Shown piece by piece: positions 7,699-15,800 of a DNA stretch of 64,000 bases (its first letter is position 1; each line of letters opens with the position of its first letter). The notes below the pieces were generated by a model. That model had not been told where the DNA came from and searched no databases. It saw only the letters and a program-made list of their open reading frames with translations. This DNA is from Sporomusaceae bacterium UBA7701 (GTDB lineage: Bacteria; Bacillota; Negativicutes; Sporomusales; UBA7701), in assembly GCA_002482545.1 (NCBI GenBank), contig DLGF01000014.1, positions 445,172 to 509,171 of the forward strand, written 5' to 3'. The position numbers were made by a program, and so were the translations under genes.

Positions 7699-8343
7699 CT
7701 AAAGCAATTCTTTCGCTACCCGCACCGCTTCGGTAGCGTTGGCCGCGTAGCCGTCCGCCCCGATCCGTCTGGCAAACGCCGCCGACACCGGCCCGCCGCC
7801 GACAATTACTTTAAACAGGTCTCGTATGCTTTCAGCCTCCAACAGCCGGATGACCTGCGCCATTCCCTCCATGGTAGTGCTCATCAGCGTGGCCATGGCT
7901 ATCATCTGGGCCTGTTCAGCCTTAGCTGCGGCAACAAACTTCTGCGGCGGGACATCCCGTCCCAGGTCGATCAACTGATAACCGGTCGTTTCGAGCATCA
8001 TTTTCACGATGTTTTTACCGATATCATGCGTATCGCCCTCGATAACGCCGATCACAATTTTTCCCTTATTCTCACCGTTGGTCTTCAGGTGCGGCTTCAG
8101 AACCTCCAGCCCGGCGTACATGGCCTCGGCGCACAATAGCAGCTCGGGAATAAAGTATTCCTCTTCTTCGTACAGCACCCCGACTCTGGCCATCCCGTCC
8201 GACAACCCCTTATCGATCGCCTCGAAGGCGTCGATCCCCCGCTCAATCACCGCGGCCGCCAAAGCGGCCGCTTTTTCTTCGTCCATATCCACTACGGCGT
8301 CCGATAGCTGTTGAAAATACTCCTCTTTTTGCCCGCCCACCAT
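7699..8343 (-). CDS. Corrinoid (B12-binding) methyl-carrier protein, MtaC/MtvC-like
   Basis: A 214-residue methyl carrier. Residues 1-90 are the helical cap domain (LYEEEEYFIPELLLCAEAM). Residues 95-214 are the Rossmann-like cobalamin domain with the lower-ligand motif D104-T-H106-D-I-G109, and a later GGGPVSAAFARRIGADGY matching the cobalamin tail pocket. It is the first gene of the methyl-transfer operon with an AGGAGG site. The cobalt cycles between Co(I) and methyl-Co(III). The ATP-dependent reactivating ferredoxin-like protein (RamA type) usually needed is not in the window. Confidence 0.92.
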   Translation of the reverse strand: MVGGQKEEYFQQLSDAVVDMDEEKAAALAAAVIERGIDAFEAIDKGLSDGMARVGVLYEEEEYFIPELLLCAEAMYAGLEVLKPHLKTNGENKGKIVIGVIEGDTHDIGKNIVKMMLETTGYQLIDLGRDVPPQKFVAAAKAEQAQMIAMATLMSTTMEGMAQVIRLLEAESIRDLFKVIVGGGPVSAAFARRIGADGYAANATEAVRVAKELL

Positions 8344-8750
8344 GAATCCTCCTTTAACAAACTCTATCGCTAAAGAAAAAAACGGTTATATACTGTTTTC
8401 CCGCTTTTATCCGCTAAACATAGATTGTATATTTATTAGATAATGATTAATTATATATTAATTTAGTTATTCCTTCAAATAATGCTTCAGTATAATGGCG
8501 CAAGCTATAAAAATAAATTACGCTAAATCGACAAATAACTACAGGGCGATTCCAACTTTGTCTTTATTTATTTAATGGCAAGCGGCTCTTTTTATAGATT
8601 TCGCAGGTTTTCTTTATTTAAAATATTTATGTCGCTATAAATTTGTTTAAACCGTTGGCGATCGTATCCTTATTCTACCAAAGAGAGTTTTCACGTTCTC
8701 CTCACCGCTGAAGAATCCTTTGTACCCACGGCTAATGTCGTTTTTCTCAT

Positions 8751-8783
8751 ACAAAAACGAGGAGCGATAATTCACTCCTCGTT
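8751..8783 (-). terminator. Rho-independent terminator
   Basis: AACGAGGAG (8756-8764) pairs with CTCCTCGTT (8775-8783), a 9-bp stem with a 10-nt loop. On the minus strand it is followed by TTTTTG. It ends transcripts coming from the histidine kinase side or from the gene remnant just upstream, and isolates the corrinoid operon. Confidence 0.75.
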
Positions 8784-9086
8784 GAGTATCACAGTTACCA
8801 ATTTAATTCTTGTCCCGGCGGCAACTATAAAGAAATAAATTGAGCAGCCTCCAGAATGCTTTAATCAAAGAAATATCCTTTGGGAACCTCTGAAATAAAA
8901 CATGGTAAACTATTTTTAGGAGAATAAGCTATTTGAGGACAGTTCATCCGAAAATAAGTGCAAATTAATTTTCATTATTCATTTTATGTATTATTATTCA
9001 ACATTCAATAGCGTATATACGCTAAGAAAAAGATCAACCTTCATCAACAATTTGCGAAAGAATTTTTAGTTCCTTCATAAGGCACA

Positions 9087-9116
9087 CAAAGCCGCCGTAA
9101 AAGTACGGCAGCTTTG
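9087..9116 (-). terminator. Hairpin just after the histidine kinase gene
   Basis: CAAAGC and GCCGTA (9087-9099) pair with TACGGC and GCTTTG (9104-9116) with one internal mismatch and an AAAG loop. It lies 8 nt past the kinase stop. The tail lacks a T run, so it is probably a weak or bidirectional stop. Confidence 0.5.
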
Positions 9117-9123
9117 CCTCGGT

Positions 9124-10236
9124 TTATTTCACCGGTAGCTTCACATAGAAGCAACTCCCGAAACCAAATTCGCTTTCCACGTGAACGGTTCCACCGTGGG
9201 TTTCCACTAGCTGTTTAACTATTGCTAATCCAATACCGGAACCCCCGCTAGCACGCGTCCGCGATTTATCAGCGCGATAAAAGTGGTCAAAAATATGCGG
9301 TAAATCTTCTGATGCAATGCCCGGACCATTATCACAAACAGAAATATGAATTGTTGCAAATTCGTCTTGTGCATTCGCCCATGTCTTCACATTTATATTG
9401 CCGCTTTCAGGTGTGTGACGAACGGCGTTAGTAAGCAGGTTATACACGACCTGACTCATTCGGCTTGCGTCAACCTCAATCACAGGAAGTTCCTGTAGGG
9501 CGCAGTCAACGTCTATTGCTTTTTCTTCCGCTAAAGGCTTGATCATGTTAACCGCGCGCGAAACAAGCTGATTTACATCGGTCGGGGCTTTTTCCAGGGA
9601 TAATTGGCCAGCTTCCGCAAGGGATAAATCCCTTAAATCCTTGATTAATCGATTAAGATGCACGGTCTCTTCATAAAGAGAAGAAATCTGCTCATTATCC
9701 CTTTCGATAACACCGTCAAGCATGCCTTCAAGGTTTCCCTGGATGACTGCTAAAGGAGTTCTAAGCTCATGGGCAATGTCTGCCAGAAGCTGTTTGCGCT
9801 GGCGATTATTCGTCTCAAGTGCTTTCGCCATATGATTGAAAGCCTTAGCCAATAACTCTACTTCATCATTAGAGTTAACTTCCACCTGTTGCTCATATTT
9901 TCCCTGTTCAACCTCGCGGACTGCCGCGTATAGTTTGCGAAGGGGAACGGTAATACTTCGAGCAAGCGCGTAACTCGCTGCTAAGCCGATAAGCATAATT
10001 CCTGTTCCTACCCAGATGAGGGAATTATGAACGGAGCGCATAAACTCCTCTTCCGCTCCGCCCATGAACATCGGTCCTATCATCATGCCATGTCCATTAA
10101 AGGCCTCATAGATATTAATGACGTAATCTTTAAAAAGAGAACTCATTTGCTGATTGGCTAGATATAACAAAAGAAAAACGGTAAGGGCAATCAGTAAAAA
10201 CATTAGTCCTGTAATACGGTAAGTAATACTAATCAT
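9124..10236 (-). CDS. Sensor histidine kinase with Met/His-rich sensor loop
   Basis: A 370-residue membrane kinase with TM1 near residues 9-28, a short extracytoplasmic loop, TM2 near 72-92, and a HAMP linker. The H-box LLADIAHELRTPL carries phospho-acceptor His156; the ATPase domain has N-box NLLTNAVRHTPE, G1 DNGPGIA and G2 GGSGIGLA. The sensor loop (residues about 48-60) reads GHGMMIGPMFMGG, rich in Met and His, which suggests Cu(I) or Ag(I) sensing as in CusS. It overlaps the response regulator gene by ATGA, so the two are co-translated. The copper ligand is inferred from composition and the adjacent efflux operon. Confidence 0.9.
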   Translation of the reverse strand: MISITYRITGLMFLLIALTVFLLLYLANQQMSSLFKDYVINIYEAFNGHGMMIGPMFMGGAEEEFMRSVHNSLIWVGTGIMLIGLAASYALARSITVPLRKLYAAVREVEQGKYEQQVEVNSNDEVELLAKAFNHMAKALETNNRQRKQLLADIAHELRTPLAVIQGNLEGMLDGVIERDNEQISSLYEETVHLNRLIKDLRDLSLAEAGQLSLEKAPTDVNQLVSRAVNMIKPLAEEKAIDVDCALQELPVIEVDASRMSQVVYNLLTNAVRHTPESGNINVKTWANAQDEFATIHISVCDNGPGIASEDLPHIFDHFYRADKSRTRASGGSGIGLAIVKQLVETHGGTVHVESEFGFGSCFYVKLPVK

Positions 10237-10925
10237 TTGCCCTCACCATTCAGCCGGTATCCGACCCCGTAGACTGTTTGAATATATTGCGGTTCCTTGG
10301 GGTTTTCTTCCATCTTTCGCCGCAAGTTTTTCATATGAGCGTCTACGGTCCGTTCATACCCATCAAATGCATACCCTTGGATTCGTTCTACAATTTGCAA
10401 TCTAGTAAACACTCGGTTTGGATTGCTCGCCAGCAACTCCAGAATTTTAAATTCTGTAGGTGTAAGGCCCAAGGTCTTGTCCATTTTCTTTACTAAGTGG
10501 CGTTCGGCATCAATTAGCAAATTGCCTATCCGCAGGGGTTCCTTCTTGGAGGCTGTCTTCTGCGTCCGGCGCAGAATAGCCCGGGTTCTGGCAACGACTT
10601 CCCGGGGACTGAAGGGCTTGGTCACGTAATCATCCGCCCCCATCTCCAGCCCGATAATACGGTCGGTTTCTTCGTCACGGGCAGTCAGCATGATAATAGG
10701 AACCTCGCTATTTTGGCGAAGCTCCCGGCAGATCTCCCATCCATCCACCCCAGGAAGCATAATATCCAAGATAACCAGGTTGGGCTTTTTGTCTAGAATG
10801 GCTCGCACTGCATTATTTCCTTCATGGGCGAGATAAGTTACAAAACCTTCCTTGTCAAAATACGACTTCAACAACTTAGTTAATTTCATATCATCGTCGA
10901 CGATAAACACAGATAGATTGGACAT
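10233..10925 (-). CDS. OmpR/PhoB-family response regulator
   Basis: A 230-residue regulator. The receiver domain has the acidic pocket D10-D12, phospho-acceptor Asp54, Thr81 and Lys103. The C-terminal winged helix (LTPTEFKILELLASNPNRVF, then ERTVDAHMKNLRRK and the GVGYRL wing) is of OmpR type, which binds direct repeats spaced about 11 bp. Three ATGAA repeats with that spacing lie upstream, and two more lie before the efflux operon. It is the first gene of a two-gene operon with the kinase. Confidence 0.93.
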   Translation of the reverse strand: MSNLSVFIVDDDMKLTKLLKSYFDKEGFVTYLAHEGNNAVRAILDKKPNLVILDIMLPGVDGWEICRELRQNSEVPIIMLTARDEETDRIIGLEMGADDYVTKPFSPREVVARTRAILRRTQKTASKKEPLRIGNLLIDAERHLVKKMDKTLGLTPTEFKILELLASNPNRVFTRLQIVERIQGYAFDGYERTVDAHMKNLRRKMEENPKEPQYIQTVYGVGYRLNGEGK

Positions 10926-10984
10926 ATGATCCTCTGATCCTCCCTTTATGCGAATGTAATGAAAAAGTCATGAACTTGATTTAA

Positions 10985-11030
10985 GAAAAAATGCCTAGCG
11001 CAAGGCCAGGCAACAACCGAGAAGCCTGGC
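10985..11030 (-). promoter_or_regulatory. Overlapping hairpins in the leader, possible attenuator
   Basis: On the minus strand GCCAGGC (11024-11030) pairs with GCCTGGC (11005-11011). The second arm can instead contribute GCCT to a smaller stem closing with AGGC near 10993-10996, which is followed by TTTTTT. The two structures exclude each other, the layout of an antiterminator and terminator ahead of the response regulator. The terminator stem is short, so this is tentative. Confidence 0.3.
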
Positions 11031-11123
11031 TATCTGCGATTCCAATTTGGAGGATTGGACTTGCAAGACTGCACCAGGTTGGTATCAACTATTGTTATTG
11101 TAGCCCATGAATGTGTAAAACTG

Positions 11124-11150
11124 ATGAATAGTCAATGAAAACATTATGAA
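11124..11150. promoter_or_regulatory. Three ATGAA direct repeats upstream of the two-component operon
   Basis: ATGAA occurs at 11124, 11135 and 11146, an exact 11-bp period, the spacing bound by OmpR/PhoB-type regulators. The same repeat with the same spacing precedes the copper efflux operon. It lies about 20 nt upstream of a TACAAT -10-like element on the minus strand, so autoregulation is likely. Confidence 0.5.
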
Positions 11151-11276
11151 ATTCGACTGCCGACACCGGCTTGTCACCGGTATCAATTGGCCGTTCTATT
11201 CAGTTCGTCGATTAGATCCACCAGTCTGTGCCTCACCGGCCAGCTTTCTTACCTCCTCTGCTACCACGGAATAAAA

Positions 11277-11310
11277 GAAGGCCCATGAAATTCATGGGCC
11301 TTCTTCTGAC
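11277..11310 (-). terminator. Terminator of the copper efflux operon
   Basis: A perfect 13-bp inverted repeat: GAAGGCCCATGAA (11277-11289) with TTCATGGGCCTTC (11291-11303). On the minus strand the stem is followed by TTTTATT. It lies just past the stop of the last gene of the Cus-type operon and separates it from the two-component operon. Confidence 0.85.
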
Positions 11311-11329
11311 CGGCGATTATACTAAGGCC

Positions 11330-11776
11330 TTATTGGTGATGAGCGTTATGGTCAAATTCGGTTTGCTGGGATTCGGATGGCTTGCTTGAAGGTTGGGTAT
11401 TGGGTGTCATATTGCCATGATCCATATTCATATCAATCGAATTTACGAGGTCGAGCATCATTTGATGGAAAGCCGGATCCTGCTGCAGCATTTGCTTCAT
11501 AGCCGCCTGCATTTCAGGCTGTTTCATAACCCCGATCATTGCCTGCTGCATTTCAGGGCTTTTCATCATATCAACGCATTCCTTTTGCATTTCCGGCGTT
11601 TTCATCATGTCGGCCATGGCATTAGGATCGATATTGCCCACCATCTGACCAGATTGCATCATCCCTTGTTTGCCGGAATCCGCGGATTTACCGGCGGCCA
11701 TAGCCAGCCCGGCTCCCATTACACTAACGGCTACCAAACTGCCAATCAACCAAACTTTTACAGTCTTTTTCATCAT
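11330..11776 (-). CDS. Secreted Met-rich repeat protein, probable metal binder
   Basis: About 148 residues with a cleavable signal peptide (MKKTVKVWLIGSLV to AMAAG). The centre holds three tandem 13-residue repeats of the form MMKTPEMQKECVD, MMKSPEMQQAMIG, VMKQPEMQAAMKQ. The C-terminal tail is rich in Met, Asp and His (FDHNAHHQ). Clustered Met and His fit Cu(I)/Ag(I) binding outside the inner membrane. An in-frame TTG lies 15 nt further upstream, but the GGAAAGGA site fits the ATG chosen here or the one next to it. It is the last gene of the Cus-type operon. No named family is recognised. Confidence 0.75.
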   Translation of the reverse strand: MMKKTVKVWLIGSLVAVSVMGAGLAMAAGKSADSGKQGMMQSGQMVGNIDPNAMADMMKTPEMQKECVDMMKSPEMQQAMIGVMKQPEMQAAMKQMLQQDPAFHQMMLDLVNSIDMNMDHGNMTPNTQPSSKPSESQQTEFDHNAHHQ

Positions 11777-11805
11777 GTACATCCTTTCCAAGTAAGCTTT
11801 ATTTT

Positions 11806-12348
11806 TTAGAAGACTCGTTTTGCTCCATAGTAGCGTTGGGCAAAGTAAACGTCGTTCATGTCGCCGATAGCAACAACACCTTGCGAAAACGAGGTATGGA
11901 TAAATTTATCCCTGCCGATATAGATCCCTACATGGGACGCACCTGGCGCATACGTAGTGAAATATACCAAGTCGCCCGCAGCCAAGGCAGTCCGCAGAAC
12001 GCTTCTACCGACTAGAAATTGCAAATCAGCGGTGCGTGGAAGATCTATCCCCGCCTGTCGGAAAACATATTGAACCAAGCCGGAGCAATCAAAGCCTTGC
12101 GCTGGGGAAGCGCCTCCCCAAACCACGCGGCTGCCCAAAAGACTTTTGGCTATATTGATTGTCCCTGCTGCGAAACCGGTAGGCGAACTAAATGCCGTCT
12201 CCTCGGCAATAGGAATGGCCGCACCACTGGCCGTTATGTCGTCAAGCGACTTCAGAAACTGATTGTACCCGGAGGGAGGGGCGGCCTGAACGGAAGGCAT
12301 CCCGCTGAAAGCGACTGCTACCGCCAGTATCATTATCCATTTTTTCAT
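11806..12348 (-). CDS. Secreted NlpC/P60 cysteine peptidase
   Basis: A 180-residue protein with signal peptide (MKKWIMILAVAVAFSG to VQAAP) and an NlpC/P60 domain over residues 63-180. The catalytic triad is C88 (FDCSGLVQ), H139 (SHVGIYIG) and H151 (FIHTS). Such enzymes cut D-Glu-diaminopimelate bonds in peptidoglycan stems. It sits between two Met/His-rich protein genes inside the metal efflux operon. A plausible role is local wall opening so the TolC-type channel can span the envelope, but that is inference. Confidence 0.88.
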   Translation of the reverse strand: MKKWIMILAVAVAFSGMPSVQAAPPSGYNQFLKSLDDITASGAAIPIAEETAFSSPTGFAAGTINIAKSLLGSRVVWGGASPAQGFDCSGLVQYVFRQAGIDLPRTADLQFLVGRSVLRTALAAGDLVYFTTYAPGASHVGIYIGRDKFIHTSFSQGVVAIGDMNDVYFAQRYYGAKRVF

Positions 12349-12373
12349 GCTGCCGCCCCCTGTAAACCATTTC

Positions 12374-12829
12374 TTAATGTCCGTGAGATCCCGTTTGGAG
12401 ATTAGCGTTAACCTCTTTCATCACCTCTTGCACCAATTGCAGTTTACCTTCTACCGCGGCGGGATCCACTTTGCCGTTATTCATGGTATCCCGGAGATCG
12501 TAAACAGCCTTTTTGAATTTGTCCTGGAGCGCACTATCGCTGATATGAAGGGCTAATTTATCCGCCGTACTGGCCAGCATCGAGGAGGATTTTTGCGCGT
12601 CCATTGTCTGACCGGCTTTGACCTGTTTCATCATATCCTGCATTGTCTTCTCCATGTCCTTCATCATCGGCATGGGGTCTTCATTGGGCATCGAGTGGCT
12701 GGAATGAGCATTTTGTTGTTGCGTCTGCTGAGGTTGCTGGGTTTTGTTGTCGTTTGAGCCGCATCCGGCCACGAAAGCGAGAGCAATAAGGAGAGAGAAG
12801 CCAAGAACGATAAGTTTAGTTTTTTTCAC
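12374..12829 (-). CDS. Met/His-rich lipoprotein of the efflux operon
   Basis: A 151-residue lipoprotein with lipobox VAGC (Cys23), then a Gln-rich linker and HSSHSMPNEDPMPMMKDMEK. The rest is predicted helical, and the C-terminus ends in His residues (GSHGH). Met and His clustering suggests a periplasmic Cu/Ag chaperone or sponge, a role played in E. coli by CusF, but there is no CusF-like barrel. It lies 24 nt downstream of the RND pump gene. No family name is assigned. Confidence 0.75.
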   Translation of the reverse strand: MKKTKLIVLGFSLLIALAFVAGCGSNDNKTQQPQQTQQQNAHSSHSMPNEDPMPMMKDMEKTMQDMMKQVKAGQTMDAQKSSSMLASTADKLALHISDSALQDKFKKAVYDLRDTMNNGKVDPAAVEGKLQLVQEVMKEVNANLQTGSHGH

Positions 12830-12853
12830 TACAAGCTACCTCCAAATTCAATT

Positions 12854-15800
12854 TTAGGCTGATTTATTTTGAGCTTGCTTACGTTCCCGCCGTTCATTCC
12901 ACACATAGTAGATACTCGGCAGCACGACCAAAGTCAATATGGTGGAAGTTACCAGACCGCCGACCACCACAGTAGCCATCGGACGCTGTACCTCCGCTCC
13001 GGTTCCGCTGGCGAAGATCAACGGAAAGAGGCCGATACTGGCTACAAGGGCCGTGATCATAACCGGGCGCAGCCGCGTAATGGCTCCTTCAACAATCGCT
13101 TCTTCCAAGGGTTTCTCTTCCCGAAGCCTGTTGATATAGGTGACCATGATAACCCCATTTTGCACAGCTATCCCAAAGAGAGCAATAAACCCGACCGCTG
13201 CCGCCACCGTTAGATACATGCCGGAGGCCCAGATGGCGACAATGCCGCCAATCAGCGAGAAAGGCACGTTCAGTAGAATGAGCAATGCATCTTTACCGGA
13301 GTTGAAGGTCATATACAGCAGGAAGAAGGTGAGGAGAATAGCCAGCGGCACAACTACGGCCAGACGGCTTTTCGCCCGTTGCTGGTTCTCGTACTGCCCG
13401 GTCCATTGGATGGAATAGCCGGGAGGAAGCTCGACTTTATCCTTGATCAGTCTGCTTGCCTCATCCACGAAGCTCACAACGTCCCGGCCACGAGTGTTGA
13501 GCTGGACGATAACGCGGTAGGTCCCGTTTTCACTGCTGATCATCGAAGGACCATCCACCACCCGGAACTGAGCGACTTCCCCAAGCGGGATATTCGCACC
13601 GGTTGGCGCAGCAGCTGCGGGTGATCCTCCGCCCATGCCGCTCATGCCGTCGCTTACAGCCTTGGCAGAACCTCCTGTTACCGGGATGAGGATATTTTTC
13701 ATCGCATCGATGCTTTCCCGATTGTCACGATTGTAGCGGACAAGCACATCGAACCGTTTACGGCCTTCGATGGTGGTGGTGGCCGAGCGGCCGCCGATTG
13801 TTAGTTCAATGGCGTCCTCGACGTCGTTGATATTTAGGCCATAGCGGGCCACTTTATCGCGATCGACCTCCACTTCCAGGTAAGGCGCACCGAATACCCT
13901 CTCCGCCAGCAGATCTCCGACACCAGGTACCGTTGCCAAGACCTTCTCGATTTCGAATGCCTTTTGTTGCAGCACCTGAAGATCGTCGCCGTAGATCTTG
14001 AGACCGAGTTCAGTCCGCACACCTGTCGTCAGCATCGAAAGCCGGCCGGCTATCGGTTGGGTGTACGCCTGATTGAGGCCGGGCAACGCGGATAGTTTGG
14101 TGGCCATTTCATGTTCAATGGTTTCTTTGGTCATCCCAGGTCGCCATTGATCTTTCGGTTTTAACGTCACAATGGTTTCGATCATGTTGATAGGTGCCGG
14201 GTCCATGGCCGATTCCGCCCGCCCGACCTTGCCTACCGACATGTCGACTTCGGGAATCTCCATGATCAGTTGATCCATCTTCTTGGCCGCCTCAGTAGCC
14301 TCAGTAAGAGAAACGCTGGGCAGCATCGTCGGCATTACCAGAAAGGTTCCTTCGTCAAGGGCCGGCATAAACTCAGTGCCGATGAAGGGCAGCAGGGCAA
14401 AGCCGGCAATCATGATTACTATCGCAACCATTATGGTGGATTTACGATATACGATAGCTTTCTTCAAAATTGGTACATAAAGCTGATGGAGCTTTTTTAC
14501 TACCCAGGTGTCTTCTTCCCTGATTTTACCCTTGAGCAGCAGTGTGCAGAGCACCGGGACCAAGGTAAAGGCCAGAATTAGCGAACCGGTCATGGCGAAG
14601 GTTTTCGTCCACGCCATGGGGGTATACATCTTGCCTTCGGTGCCAGTCATGGTGAACACCGGCAGGAAGGTGACAATGATGATGGTGATGGAGAAGAATA
14701 TCGGAACGGCCACCTCTTTCGCAGCTTCCAGCGTAACGTCGAGTATCTTGCGGCGTCCACCGTTCTCCGCGAGATGCCTGTAGACATTCTCGACCATAAC
14801 GATCGCGGCATCGGTCATTACCCCGATACCGATGGCGATACCGCCAAGAGACATCAGGTTGGCGGACAAATGAATCTCCTTCATCCAGATCAGCGCGATC
14901 AATATTCCGATTGGGATGGCGCTGGTTACGATCATACTGGATTTGAAGTTTCCGAGGAACAAGAAGACGATGAGCGATACCAGGATAAACTCTTCCACCA
15001 GCGCCCGATTCAAGGTATTGACCGCCTTCTTGACTAAGTCGGTCTGATCGTAGAAAGGAACAATTTTCATGCCCTTAGGTAAAGTAGGCTGAATCTCGGC
15101 AATTTTAGCTTTAGCCTGGTCGATGACATCAAGGGTGTTCTCGCCCATGCGCTGGATAACAATGCCCCCAGCCGCTTCCTGGCCGGACTTAGTGAGTACG
15201 CCACGGCGGAAATCAGGGCCTAGCGTTACTCTGGCTACATTCTTCACGTATACCGGCACATTATTGTTTTGGGTAATAACGACATTTGCAATATCATCCG
15301 TTGATTGAATCAACCCGAGACCACGGATGACGTATTCCTGACCGTTCTGCTCGACTACCTTCGCGCCAATGTTGGCGTTATTGGCCCCGATGGCGCTGAA
15401 TACCTGACCGACACTCACCCGGTAAGCCTTCAGCAGATCCGGATCGAGATTAACCTGGTACTGGAGGACGTAGCCGCCGATGCTGGCGACCTCGGCTACT
15501 CCCGGTACGGAACTTAACTGTGGTTTGATTAGGAAATCCTGGATGGTTCGGAGTTCGGCCAGGTTATGCCGGTCACTTTCGATGGTGTACATGAAAACCT
15601 GCCCCATCGGCGTACTGGCCGGACCAAGGGCCGGCTGCACGCCTCGCGGAAGACGCGGAATGGCCTGCTGAACTTTTTCGTTAACAACCTGACGGGCAAA
15701 ATAGGTGTCCACACCGTCTTCGAAGATAACCGTTACCATGGAGAAGCCGAAGGAGGATGCCGCGCGGACGTCTTTCACCTGAGGCAAGCCTCTCAGAGCC

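Larger units (their letters stand above)
8344..9123. other. AT-rich intergenic region, no intact gene
   Basis: This gap of about 780 bp is much richer in A and T than its surroundings. The proximal 100 bp should hold the promoter of the corrinoid operon (TACAAT-like -10 near 8423, weak -35). No cobalamin riboswitch consensus was seen. On the minus strand an open stretch ending at 8803 (about 40 codons, containing FPKDISLIKAFWRLLNLF) has no usable start codon and looks like the tail of a lost gene; a good terminator follows it. The rest shows nothing recognisable. Confidence 0.5.
10926..11276. other. Leader and promoter region of the two-component operon
   Basis: No gene. On the minus strand it contains three ATGAA repeats (TTCAT on this strand), a TACAAT -10-like element near 11094-11099, and then a leader of about 150 nt with overlapping hairpins. 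The remaining bases (11151-11276) show only a short ACCGG/CCGGT repeat. Confidence 0.5.

Noticed and set aside
8344..8700. Cobalamin riboswitch upstream of the corrinoid protein
   Set aside because: I looked for the conserved B12-box type segments on the minus strand and did not find them in this AT-rich leader.
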